Shown in pieces: positions 16,681 to 24,306 of a stretch of 31,753 nt of DNA. The notes beneath the pieces are model-generated. The model was not told the origin of the DNA and searched no databases. It was given only the letters and a program-made list of their open reading frames with translations. Numbering within the stretch: position 1 is the first letter of the stretch; each line of letters starts with the position of its first letter. A program made the translations under genes and the position numbers. Source of the DNA: a bacterium 210820-DFI.6.37 (GTDB taxonomy: Bacteria > Bacillota > Clostridia > Peptostreptococcales > Anaerovoracaceae); contig JAJCKG010000025.1 in NCBI GenBank assembly GCA_020558355.1, forward strand, positions 1 through 31,753. The letters run 5' to 3'.

Positions 16681-17340
16681 ATGAAAGATATAATTATTAT
16701 TTCATCTGGTTTTTTTGGAGTCCAGGTATTTGACTTAATCGCAGAAATAAATGAGAAACACATGAGAGATATGGGTGAGATGAAATATCGTGTGAAGGGA
16801 TTTTTGACAGATTCTGAAAAGGAGATTTCTATTTTTTCACGATTTGCATCTTATTTAGGCGATTGGAAATGTTGGAGTCCAAGTGAAGAAGAAGTATATG
16901 CGCTTGGAATTGTTGATCCAAAGAAGAAAGAAGAAGTGGTACAGTATTTAACAGCTAAAAATGCTAAATTTGAAACATTAATTGGCCCAAGAGCATTAAT
17001 ACCAACAAATATAGTTTATGGCCAGGGATGTATTTTAAATCCGTATTGCTTAAAAGATAATTCTGTTATTGGCTCTTACGTTACTATGTGGGCAACTATG
17101 GCGGCGGAAATAGAAATTGGGAATTATACTTCAACAATGGGGTTTGCTAATATTACAGATGCTTTCATTGGAGAAAAATCTCTTGTTGAACACCATGGGT
17201 TTATTGCAGTTGGGAATTCAATGGGTAATAGTGCAGTTCTTAGAGCTTGCTCTCTTGCTGTACGAAACATAAGAGATAATTCAATTGTGACCGGAGTTCC
17301 CGCAAGAAAGGAAAAATCGGAATATAGTATGTATAAGTAA
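16681..17340 (+). CDS. NeuD/PglD-like hexapeptide protein, copy 2
   Basis: 219 residues, a diverged tandem copy of the previous gene. Both begin MKDIIII and share the VQYL/LTNL helix, the KFETLI/KFETII strand and ARK-type endings. The N-terminal nucleotide-binding loop is SSGFFGVQV. The beta-helix reads VTMWATMAAEIEIGN where PglD has its active-site His, so this copy lacks that His too. A HH pair near residue 178 might substitute. Acyltransferase activity is uncertain; it could recognise a different UDP-sugar or have a regulatory role. Confidence 0.65.
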   Translation: MKDIIIISSGFFGVQVFDLIAEINEKHMRDMGEMKYRVKGFLTDSEKEISIFSRFASYLGDWKCWSPSEEEVYALGIVDPKKKEEVVQYLTAKNAKFETLIGPRALIPTNIVYGQGCILNPYCLKDNSVIGSYVTMWATMAAEIEIGNYTSTMGFANITDAFIGEKSLVEHHGFIAVGNSMGNSAVLRACSLAVRNIRDNSIVTGVPARKEKSEYSMYK

Positions 17341-17459
17341 GATGTAGTTTTTTGATTGAAATTTGTCTAACGTTATATTGTTATAATAAACAGTTAAAGT
17401 GATGATTGTGACTGGTACTGGGAAAGTATTGTGAAATATGCTTATAATAAAGGAGCTTT

Positions 17460-18899
17460 ATGGACGGTAAGAAGATAAATACAATGTTGTTGATAAAATC
17501 TGGCTTTTGGTATACGGTTTCAAGCTTTTTGACCCGAGCCATGGTTTTTATTACAATGCCGGTTTTCACAAGAATTATGACAAAAACTGAATATGGAAAT
17601 TTTTCTATTTATTGCAACTGGCAGGCGATTCTTCTTATAATATGTGGAATTGAGGTTTATGCAACACTTAATAGGGCTCGTTTTGATTTTACAAAAGAAA
17701 AAGAACTTGATGGATATATTACTTCATCATTAGTGCTAAGTACAGTGATAACTAGTATAATATGTTTATTATATTTGTGTTTTCCGTTTGTATTTGAAAA
17801 AATATTACTAATAGATAAAAAATATATGTTTATGATGTTTGCCTATTTGTTTACATATCCAGCATTAGCTATGTTTCAGGCTAAACAAAGAATTACGTAT
17901 AAATATAAACTATGCGCAGCGATTTCATTTGGTCTTGCTATTGGATCTTCTTTATTATCACTTGCTTTAGTCATAATGATGAAATCTGATCGTCTATTTG
18001 GAAGAATTGTTGGACAATATGTGTTTAGTATAGTTGTTGGATTAATTTTTTATCTTTATTTTATGTATCGTAGTAGGCAAGTTTCTGTGCGAGCATGGAA
18101 ATATGCTCTTAGGATAGGTTTGCCTATGGTATTTAGTTATATAGGCAGTCAAATATTGTTATCATCTGACAGTATTATATTGAAACATATGTGTTCGGCG
18201 GAAGAAGTTAGTTATATATCTGTAACACATACAACTAGTCATATCATGTTGATATTAGTTCAAGCATTGAATACTGCATGGGCTCCGTGGTTTTATGATA
18301 TGCTAAAAATGGGGAATAAAAAGAAAATAAGAGAAATTTATCAAATATACCTTTGGCTAGTAATCGGGCTTACTTTTGTTGTGTTATTAATTGGTCCTGA
18401 AATTATTTCTGTTTTAGGAGGTTTACAGTATAAAGAGTCAATATATGTTTTGCCAGCATATATGATGTGCGGAACTTTTTCTGTGTTGACAGCTCAGTTT
18501 GGAAACTTGGAAACATATTATAAAAAGCCGGAGTACGCAGCCGTATTAACTGCAATAATTTCCGCATTAAATGTTATTTTGAATATTTTAGGTGTTAAAT
18601 TGTTGGGATATCGAGCTGTGTGTTATACGACGGTGATTTGCCAGCTTATATTAATAGGATTACATTATTTTGTTACACAAAAAATGGAAATACGAAGTCT
18701 ACTTCCGATTAAAAAAATGATAGTAGCTTTATGTATAACGGTTATAATTATTCCAATTATGCTTGGGTTGTATCAGAGCAATTTAATTAGATATATTTGT
18801 ATTTTGTTGGCAATTATAGCTGGGACTATTATTTTGATCTTAAAACATAAGGAGTTAATTATATTTATTCGTAAGTTTAAAAATAAAGAAAATGTTTAA
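17460..18899 (+). CDS. Oligosaccharide flippase (Wzx-like, MATE/MVF superfamily)
   Basis: 479 residues, almost wholly hydrophobic, with about 12-14 membrane helices and the N-terminal signature of polysaccharide exporters (LIKSGFWYTVSSFLTRAMVF, then MPVFTRIMTKTEYGNFS). It should flip undecaprenyl-linked glycan units to the outer face of the membrane. AAAGGAG before the ATG at 17460 supports the start. The 119 bases before it contain no gene and no obvious terminator. Confidence 0.9.
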   Translation: MDGKKINTMLLIKSGFWYTVSSFLTRAMVFITMPVFTRIMTKTEYGNFSIYCNWQAILLIICGIEVYATLNRARFDFTKEKELDGYITSSLVLSTVITSIICLLYLCFPFVFEKILLIDKKYMFMMFAYLFTYPALAMFQAKQRITYKYKLCAAISFGLAIGSSLLSLALVIMMKSDRLFGRIVGQYVFSIVVGLIFYLYFMYRSRQVSVRAWKYALRIGLPMVFSYIGSQILLSSDSIILKHMCSAEEVSYISVTHTTSHIMLILVQALNTAWAPWFYDMLKMGNKKKIREIYQIYLWLVIGLTFVVLLIGPEIISVLGGLQYKESIYVLPAYMMCGTFSVLTAQFGNLETYYKKPEYAAVLTAIISALNVILNILGVKLLGYRAVCYTTVICQLILIGLHYFVTQKMEIRSLLPIKKMIVALCITVIIIPIMLGLYQSNLIRYICILLAIIAGTIILILKHKELIIFIRKFKNKENV

Positions 18900-18920
18900 A
18901 TAAAAAAGGAGAAATGAGTT

Positions 18921-18983
18921 ATGAAAAAATTTCATAATAGTATACAAAAATCTGATAATATGTGGGACGCTGGAGAGTATTAG
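18921..18983 (+). CDS. 20-codon small ORF with good ribosome site
   Basis: AAAAAAGGAG precedes an ATG at 18921 by about 11 bases. The reading frame MKKFHNSIQKSDNMWDAGEY ends in TAG, 4 bases before the ATG of the metallo-hydrolase. It may be a coupling leader peptide or the surviving N-terminus of a lost gene. I do not recognise it. Its start signal is better than that of the next gene, so translation through it probably helps start the hydrolase. Confidence 0.35.
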   Translation: MKKFHNSIQKSDNMWDAGEY

Positions 18984-18987
18984 CAAA

Positions 18988-19617
18988 ATGATAATTCATA
19001 GATATGTTTCGGATTTGCTGCAATCGAATATGTATGTGTTAGAAGAGTGTGGACATGCTATAGTAATTGATCCATGTAATAATATTGATCCAGGAAGAGA
19101 GTTATGTATTGATAAAATTATCTTGACTCATGAGCATTACGATCATATATCGGGAGTAAATGCATGGAAAGAAGCATATCACACTAATGTTTTGTGTAGT
19201 AAAATATGTGCTAAAAATATTATAAATCCAAAAAAAAACATGGCAAGGTATTTCGATATTTTTTGTGAAATACAAAACTGGGTGGAGGTGGATTGGGTAC
19301 CTGATACTGATTCACAATATACATGTATGGCAGAAGAAACTTTTGATGATGAAACATTTTTTTTATGGCAGGAGCACAATATTCAATTATTTTCATTGCC
19401 GGGGCATACAATGGGCTCTATAGGGGTTCTTGTAGATGATATTGAATTTTTCTCAGGTGATAGTGTTATGGAAAATGCACCTGTAGAACTTCGTTTTCCA
19501 GGTGGTAGCGCAAAATCATGGCGGGAGATTTCACTTCCACGACTTGAATTACTACCTGACAGCTTATATGTTCACCCTGGTCATTTTAAAGAATTTTTTC
19601 TTAGGAAAGGAGGCTGA
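18988..19617 (+). CDS. Metallo-beta-lactamase-fold hydrolase (glyoxalase II-like)
   Basis: 209 residues. The di-metal site is intact: THEHYDH at 47-53, LPGHT near 138, FSGDS near 154 and VHPGH near 198. The family includes hydroxyacylglutathione hydrolases and several thioesterases acting on carrier proteins. Given the adjacent ACP-dependent genes, a thioesterase or editing role is the most useful hypothesis, but it is inference. No strong ribosome site stands directly before this ATG; GGAGAG lies ~10 bases upstream inside the small ORF. Confidence 0.8.
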   Translation: MIIHRYVSDLLQSNMYVLEECGHAIVIDPCNNIDPGRELCIDKIILTHEHYDHISGVNAWKEAYHTNVLCSKICAKNIINPKKNMARYFDIFCEIQNWVEVDWVPDTDSQYTCMAEETFDDETFFLWQEHNIQLFSLPGHTMGSIGVLVDDIEFFSGDSVMENAPVELRFPGGSAKSWREISLPRLELLPDSLYVHPGHFKEFFLRKGG

Positions 19618-19624
19618 TTTAGAG

Positions 19625-19910
19625 ATGTCATTGTTTACATGTCAGAATATTGGTATTATAGGGGGTTCTTGCGCAGTTCTAAGTAATCGTGTAGATGTTT
19701 CTGAGCTTTTTTCCTATTTTTAGTGAAGAAGATATAGACATTTATACTATAAGATAACTATGGGACGATTCATAAAGCAAATTTTGTAATATTTATAGTA
19801 TAGCCGATGCTATTATCAATATAAAAAGTAGTTATATTGATATAGAGATAACTATTGTTGTAAAAATAAGGAGTTATGATGAATATATGGCATTGAAATT
19901 TTTTGATTAG
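19625..19910 (+). pseudogene. Decayed N-terminal fragment of a third KAS III gene
   Basis: AAAGGAGG leads to an ATG at 19625 reading CQNIGIIGGSCAVLSNRVDV and SELFSYF, then a stop. This matches the N-terminus of the intact KAS III proteins here (ENVKIAAVAAAVP..., DNIKITGVSSAVP...). After a frame change it goes on FSEEDIDIYTIR, then TMGRFIKQI in another frame. In a third frame it reads FCNIYSIADAIIN and IDIEITIVV (19782-19910), corresponding to the intact ATA...EDIGALVFVA region. At least two frame shifts are needed and the sequence ends before the active-site Cys, so it is dead. It is followed at once by the intact reductase gene. Confidence 0.65.
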
Positions 19911-19923
19911 AAAAGAGGTATGT

Positions 19924-20694
19924 ATGTACGATTTTATTAAAATGGAAAAAAAACATGTACTGATTACTGGAGGGTCTTCAGGTATTGGACAGCAGACTGC
20001 TATCCTTTTGAGTAAGCTCGGCGCAAAAGTTGCAATTGTTGGTCGTAGGGAGGAAGCATTAAAAGAAACTATGACTAAATTGACGGGAAAAGATCATACC
20101 ATGCATGTTATAGATGTTGGTATCGTAGATCAATTGGAACCGAAAATTGTCGATATAGTAAAAGATACAGGTGCTTTCGATGGGTTTGTTCATAGCGCAG
20201 GTATTGTAAAAAACCTTCCGATAAAGAATTATAAATTTGAGCAACTTCAAAAAATTATGAATGTGAATTTTGCCGCGTATTTTGAGATAGTTCGTATTCT
20301 GAGCAAAAAAGGAAGATTTAATTCGGGGATGAGTATTGTAGGAGTATCTTCCGTTGCAGCGACCCAAGGGGCAACTGCACAGGCAGCATATGGAGCTTCA
20401 AAAGCTGCTATGAATGGAGCAATGCGTTGTTTGGCGAAAGAACTGTGTGATAAGGGAATTCGTGTAAACACAGTTCTTCCAGCTGCTACAGAAACTGCGA
20501 TGTATTTGGATTATATGACAATGAAAGCTCAAATGAAAAACACAGAGGTGCAATTGTCTACAAATCCCCGTCAGTATCTTGGAATGAATTCTCCAGAGGA
20601 TGTGGCTAATGCGATAGTATTTTTGTTGTCATCTGCATCTAGTAAAATTACTGGCGTACAATTGCCTGTAGATGGTGGGTACGCTTCATGCTAA
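19924..20694 (+). CDS. 3-oxoacyl-ACP reductase-like SDR, copy 1
   Basis: 256 residues, classical short-chain dehydrogenase. TGGSSGIG lies at 15-22, the catalytic Ser near 142, Tyr156 and Lys160 in YGASK, and a C-terminal VDGGYAS. GRR at 40-42 after the second strand suggests NADPH. By context it reduces the beta-ketoacyl-ACP made by the adjacent KAS III to the beta-hydroxyacyl form. AGAGG 5 bases before the ATG at 19924 supports that start over an upstream TTG. The KAS III gene starts 16 bases after its stop. Sugar oxidoreductase activity cannot be excluded. Confidence 0.82.
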   Translation: MYDFIKMEKKHVLITGGSSGIGQQTAILLSKLGAKVAIVGRREEALKETMTKLTGKDHTMHVIDVGIVDQLEPKIVDIVKDTGAFDGFVHSAGIVKNLPIKNYKFEQLQKIMNVNFAAYFEIVRILSKKGRFNSGMSIVGVSSVAATQGATAQAAYGASKAAMNGAMRCLAKELCDKGIRVNTVLPAATETAMYLDYMTMKAQMKNTEVQLSTNPRQYLGMNSPEDVANAIVFLLSSASSKITGVQLPVDGGYASC

Positions 20695-20710
20695 ATGAAA
20701 GGAGTAAATT

Positions 20711-21790
20711 ATGGTTTTTAGTAATTTTGAAAATGTGAAGATTGCTGCGGTTGCAGCAGCAGTGCCTCAAACTGTTATAGATGTAGCTAGTGAGCTTGAT
20801 AATCCTGATCCTAAATATATTAAGAATTTTATGAAAAATACTGGAATCATGAAAAAAAGAAAAAGTGGCTTCGATCAGACTGCTGCAGATTTTTCTTACA
20901 CAGCCTCTAAACAAATTATGGATTCAGGGTATTATATACCAGAAGAAATAGGAGTTCTTATCAATATAACTCAGACCCCGGATTATAGGACACCTTCTAC
21001 TGCTATGACACTTCAAAAACGGTTGGGATTATCTAAAGATTGTCTTGCGTTTGACGTTAATCTGGGGTGTTCTGGATTTGTATATGGTGTTTCATTGGCA
21101 GCCAGTATATTAAAAACATCCACTGCGACAAAAGGTTTGGTGACTGTAGGTGATACTTTAGCTCGTGGAAGAAGGCGCAGGAAAAAAGTTTTATCATCTA
21201 ATACAGGTTTGCTTTTTGGGGATGCAAGTGTGGCGATTCTTGTTGAAAAAAATACAGATTATGGATTTTGTTCAGCGTTGATGAGTGATGGCACTGGACA
21301 TAAGGCATTATCTATTCCATATGGCGCGTGGAAGCATCCAGAAGGACCGCAAAGTATACCGGGTGATGATATAACCGTATTTAATTTTACTATTAGTGAA
21401 GTGCCGAAGTTGCTCGAAGAGTATATGAAAATTACAGGCACCAAGATTGATGATTATGATAGTCTTGTATTACATCAAGCCAATATGATGATATTAAAAA
21501 ATATAGCAAAGCGTGTGGGAATGTCAATGGACAAGGTTCCAATATGTCTTGACCGTTATGGTAACACAAGTGGTTGCTCAGTTCCTCTGGCTATTGTAGA
21601 TAAATATGGAAACTTGGAAGATGATAAAGAGGTTAATCTTCTCACTAGTTCATTTGGTGTGGGACTTTCCTGGGGAGTTGTTGGGTTTAAGATCAATGTG
21701 AAGGATATTCTTCCACTTACGGAAGGTACAGATACTTATGACGACGGTTATCCCGATAATCTTGATGAGGATGGAGTTATAGAAGAATAA
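20711..21790 (+). CDS. Beta-ketoacyl-ACP synthase III (FabH-like), copy 1
   Basis: 359 residues. The thiolase-fold triad is complete: Cys120 in NLGCSGF, His255 in HQAN and Asn285 in YGNTS. FabH enzymes condense an acyl-CoA with malonyl-ACP. KAS III relatives that instead make esters or amides often change the Asn, so the retained Asn favours real C-C condensation. An unusual basic run, ARGRRRRKKV, replaces the usual loop near 151-160 and could aid ACP docking. The acidic C-terminal tail (YDDGYPDNLDEDG) is not typical of FabH. AAAGGAG precedes the ATG. It lies between a reductase and an ACP gene. Confidence 0.88.
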   Translation: MVFSNFENVKIAAVAAAVPQTVIDVASELDNPDPKYIKNFMKNTGIMKKRKSGFDQTAADFSYTASKQIMDSGYYIPEEIGVLINITQTPDYRTPSTAMTLQKRLGLSKDCLAFDVNLGCSGFVYGVSLAASILKTSTATKGLVTVGDTLARGRRRRKKVLSSNTGLLFGDASVAILVEKNTDYGFCSALMSDGTGHKALSIPYGAWKHPEGPQSIPGDDITVFNFTISEVPKLLEEYMKITGTKIDDYDSLVLHQANMMILKNIAKRVGMSMDKVPICLDRYGNTSGCSVPLAIVDKYGNLEDDKEVNLLTSSFGVGLSWGVVGFKINVKDILPLTEGTDTYDDGYPDNLDEDGVIEE

Positions 21791-21853
21791 GAAAGACCTT
21801 ATCTAGCGAAAAGCTGATGAGTATAAATTATTAATTAGTAGGAGGGAAAAACA

Positions 21854-22075
21854 ATGATGGAACGCGAAAAATTGGCACTACTTGAGGAGATGCTGGAATT
21901 AGAAGAAGGCGATCTTGATGTAGACAAGGTGCTGGATGATTTGGAAGAATATGATTCTATGGCAAAGTTGTCACTGATTGTGCTGATGGAAGATGAGTTT
22001 GGTGTAAAACTCACTGGTGATATTATTAAAGGATTTAAGACTGTTGGTGATATTGTTGCAATGATGAACAAATGA
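21854..22075 (+). CDS. Acyl carrier protein
   Basis: 73 residues, very acidic. The phosphopantetheine attachment motif is EEYDSM, with Ser35, followed by the recognition helix KLSLIVLMEDEFG. GGAGGG before the ATG at 21854 (or the next ATG) is strong. It should hold the acyl intermediate for the two KAS III enzymes and reductases and perhaps deliver it to the LpxD-like enzyme. It needs a phosphopantetheinyl transferase; the one in this locus is frameshifted, so the housekeeping AcpS may have to serve. Confidence 0.9.
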   Translation: MMEREKLALLEEMLELEEGDLDVDKVLDDLEEYDSMAKLSLIVLMEDEFGVKLTGDIIKGFKTVGDIVAMMNK

Positions 22076-22091
22076 TATTGTTCTTGAAGTT

Positions 22092-22134
22092 ATTATCAGG
22101 ATAATATGGGAGCTACTCATATTATCCTGATAAT
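22092..22134 (+). repeat. 17-bp perfect hairpin after the ACP gene
   Basis: ATTATCAGGATAATATG (22092-22108) is exactly complementary to CATATTATCCTGATAAT (22118-22134) around a 9-base loop. It lies 17 bases after the ACP stop. It lacks a U-run, so it is a poor classical terminator. It might protect or process the mRNA, or be the footprint of a small inverted-repeat element. Confidence 0.75.
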
Positions 22135-22139
22135 GGTAG

Positions 22140-22262
22140 AATTTTGAGAGCGTTGTCGAAGAGTATAATTCCATAGTGAAGCTGTTACGTAGTAACCTCG
22201 TTGCACTGATGAAAAGAGATCAAACTATAATATCTCTTAAAAAAATATTGCTGGTTCCTTAA
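22140..22262 (+). pseudogene. Decayed second acyl carrier protein fragment
   Basis: One frame reads NFESVVEEYNSIVKLLRSN and LVALMKRDQ. It aligns with the attachment helix of the intact ACP (VLDDLEEYDSMAKLSLIVLMEDEF), including the attachment Ser. The start is missing, three or four residues are inserted after KLL, and the frame ends early at 22262. There is no ribosome site. I read it as the relic of a duplicated ACP. The remaining bases to 22348 hold only the ribosome site of the next gene. Confidence 0.5.
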
Positions 22263-22348
22263 AGAAAAAAGTATTTGTAATTTATGTTTGTCACAGTATT
22301 AAGAAGTATTCAATTAATGACGGGGGATAAAAGAAAGGAATATGATAA

Positions 22349-23713
22349 ATGTTAAGCATAACGATATTTATAATTAGTATACTTTTTATAATATCTTTTA
22401 TTATTTTCGATAAGGATATTCTTGCTCCCCCCACTGTTGTGGCACTTGTATTTCTTTTTGGATGTTTTTGTGCTTTTTATAATGAAGATAAATGGGGATT
22501 AGAGTTTTCTTATAATACTACAGGCTTGATTGTTACTGCGATTATGTCGACTATGATAGGAGGGTTCATTGGTGTTTATTTATCGAGGTTCCCTAATATA
22601 AGAACATTTTCTTTTTCTTATGAAAGAACTGAACTTCAAGGGATTTTTGTAAGTCCGATAAAAACAAGTGTTGTGATTATATTTCAGATAGTGACGCTTA
22701 TTCTGTTATTTTTGCATATACAACGGCTAACTGGCTACTCCAATTGGATGTTAGCTGTGGCGGAATATCGATTGCTTACGGGGCGTTTGGCTGATGTCAA
22801 TGATTTAACTATTAGAATGTCACTCATAACAAGAAATATGGTTGAACTTAGTTTTGCATTAGGTATGGTTTATGCATATATTGTTGGCAATAATTTGGTG
22901 TCTATTAAAAAGAAATTGTCAATAAACTGGATTCCGATAATATTGTATGCCATTACAACATTTATGCAAGGTGATCGATCAAATATGATTAGATTATGGC
23001 TAACCATTTTGATTGTTGCTTATACAATCCATAAAAGATCAGTTGGCTGGAAGAAAAGTAGGGAAACACGAAGAGTAGTAGTGGCGATGATTATTTCTAT
23101 AGCTATAATTGGAGTGTTGTTTGTAAGTTTGCGAGAGATAGTAGGGAGGACTTCTGATAAAGATCCATTGTACTATATTACGTTTTATGCAGGATCACCA
23201 ATTGCAGTTCTTGATCAAGTTTGGACAAACCCAATTCCAAAACCTGATATTTTTGGGAAAAAAACATTTTATTATTTAAATGTTTCTTTGACGGCATTGA
23301 TTGGTTGGCCAGGCAAATATAATTTTTATTCAGACTTTGTTAAGAGTCCGAATGGAACATCAATAGGCAATGCACCCACAGCTCTTAGAGATCCTTATGG
23401 AGAGTTTGGGTATTGGGGTTTTGTTGTAATAATGATTGCTTTAGGAGTTTTTTTTACATTGTTATATTGTAAAACTAGAAAAAAATATGGAACAAGTCCA
23501 ATTGATATACGGTTATTATTGTATACTTATATTGCATATACCTTTTTTATGTATTTTTATGCAAGCTTTAATGCTTTTATATCCCATACTTTTATAAAAT
23601 ATGCAATAGAATTGCTTATCATTCGTTGGGCACTTGTTGAATTTCAATTTAAGAATCGAATAACTTTTAAATTCAGGAAAAATAGAAAGGGGCGTATTAA
23701 AATTAAATTATGA
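22349..23713 (+). CDS. Oligosaccharide repeat-unit polymerase (Wzy-like)
   Basis: 454 residues with about 10-11 membrane segments, a long hydrophilic loop near residues 290-350 (SPNGTSIGNAPTALRDPYGE) and the motif MQGDRSNMIRLW near 207. These are typical of oligosaccharide repeat-unit polymerases, which link flipped undecaprenyl-bound units outside the membrane. The ATG at 22349 has AAGAAAGGA upstream. With the flippase it indicates a Wzx/Wzy assembly route. Sequence conservation in this family is low, so the product is not predictable. Confidence 0.85.
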   Translation: MLSITIFIISILFIISFIIFDKDILAPPTVVALVFLFGCFCAFYNEDKWGLEFSYNTTGLIVTAIMSTMIGGFIGVYLSRFPNIRTFSFSYERTELQGIFVSPIKTSVVIIFQIVTLILLFLHIQRLTGYSNWMLAVAEYRLLTGRLADVNDLTIRMSLITRNMVELSFALGMVYAYIVGNNLVSIKKKLSINWIPIILYAITTFMQGDRSNMIRLWLTILIVAYTIHKRSVGWKKSRETRRVVVAMIISIAIIGVLFVSLREIVGRTSDKDPLYYITFYAGSPIAVLDQVWTNPIPKPDIFGKKTFYYLNVSLTALIGWPGKYNFYSDFVKSPNGTSIGNAPTALRDPYGEFGYWGFVVIMIALGVFFTLLYCKTRKKYGTSPIDIRLLLYTYIAYTFFMYFYASFNAFISHTFIKYAIELLIIRWALVEFQFKNRITFKFRKNRKGRIKIKL

Positions 23714-24029
23714 AATTATAAAAGGCGAGGTTGGGAAAATGAAATCAAAGTGATAATGCAAAATTAGAAATTTCAACACAAGGTGAGCATGGTAGGAAGG
23801 GAAGAATGCATTATAAAATAGCCTTGGGATAGTAATTGCCTATAAATATACATGTATTGTGTAAAGCAAAATATTATATTAAGTTTTTAAAAGCATGTTG
23901 TAAAATTGGGCAAGTAAGTTTTGAATTAGACTAGACAAAAAAAGAAGTTTTAAGAGTGCAGTGTGTAAGGATTTCGCTTATCCTTCATTGGTAGTTTCTC
24001 TTTAATCAAATTACTGAGGCATGGAATAT
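23714..24029. other. Gene-free, possibly decayed stretch
   Basis: No open gene in either strand. A short match at 23778-23812 (ACAAGGTG...GGAAGAAT) resembles the part of the intact ACP gene that encodes DKV...LEEY. It is too short to assert. A hairpin AAGGAT/ATCCTT occurs near 23968-23986. From about 23936 the sequence may already belong to the SDR remnant that follows. Confidence 0.4.
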
Positions 24030-24235
24030 TTCAAAGGGTCTAGTGGTTAGGTATATGAGCTAACCATCAAAGGAGTGTTTAAACTCGAAGCCGATAATAT
24101 GATTTTTGGACAAAAAGAGAATATTCAATAGAGGTCTTTGTGGTACAGGACATATCGTATGCCATCCGGTAGATTTTGGAGCTGGAGATTAACAAGATTC
24201 AAGCAGCATAAGAACTTATTTAGCTAAGGAAGAAA
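24030..24235 (+). pseudogene. Probable decayed SDR (ketoreductase) fragment
   Basis: No open frame remains, but islands match the intact SDR at 25405 in the same order. 24119-24136 reads like KKNFNNGL (here KKRIFNRGL). 24163-24188 (ATCCGGTAGATTTTGGAG...) resembles the bases encoding SSVASLEG. 24196-24232 (TTCAAGCAGCA...TTTAGCTAAGGAA) resembles those for SKAAM...CLAKE. Gaps and stops lie between. It directly precedes an intact KAS III, the same order as SDR copy 1 and KAS III copy 1. The match was made by eye. Confidence 0.4.
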
Positions 24236-24306
24236 ACTAATCCTTCATGAGATATTATGAACGGGAACAAATAAAATATTATTAAAGATATAGGAGATTA
24301 ATTATT

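Noticed and set aside
19903..19923. Upstream TTG start for SDR copy 1
   Set aside because: The ATG at 19924 has AGAGG at good spacing; the TTG has none.
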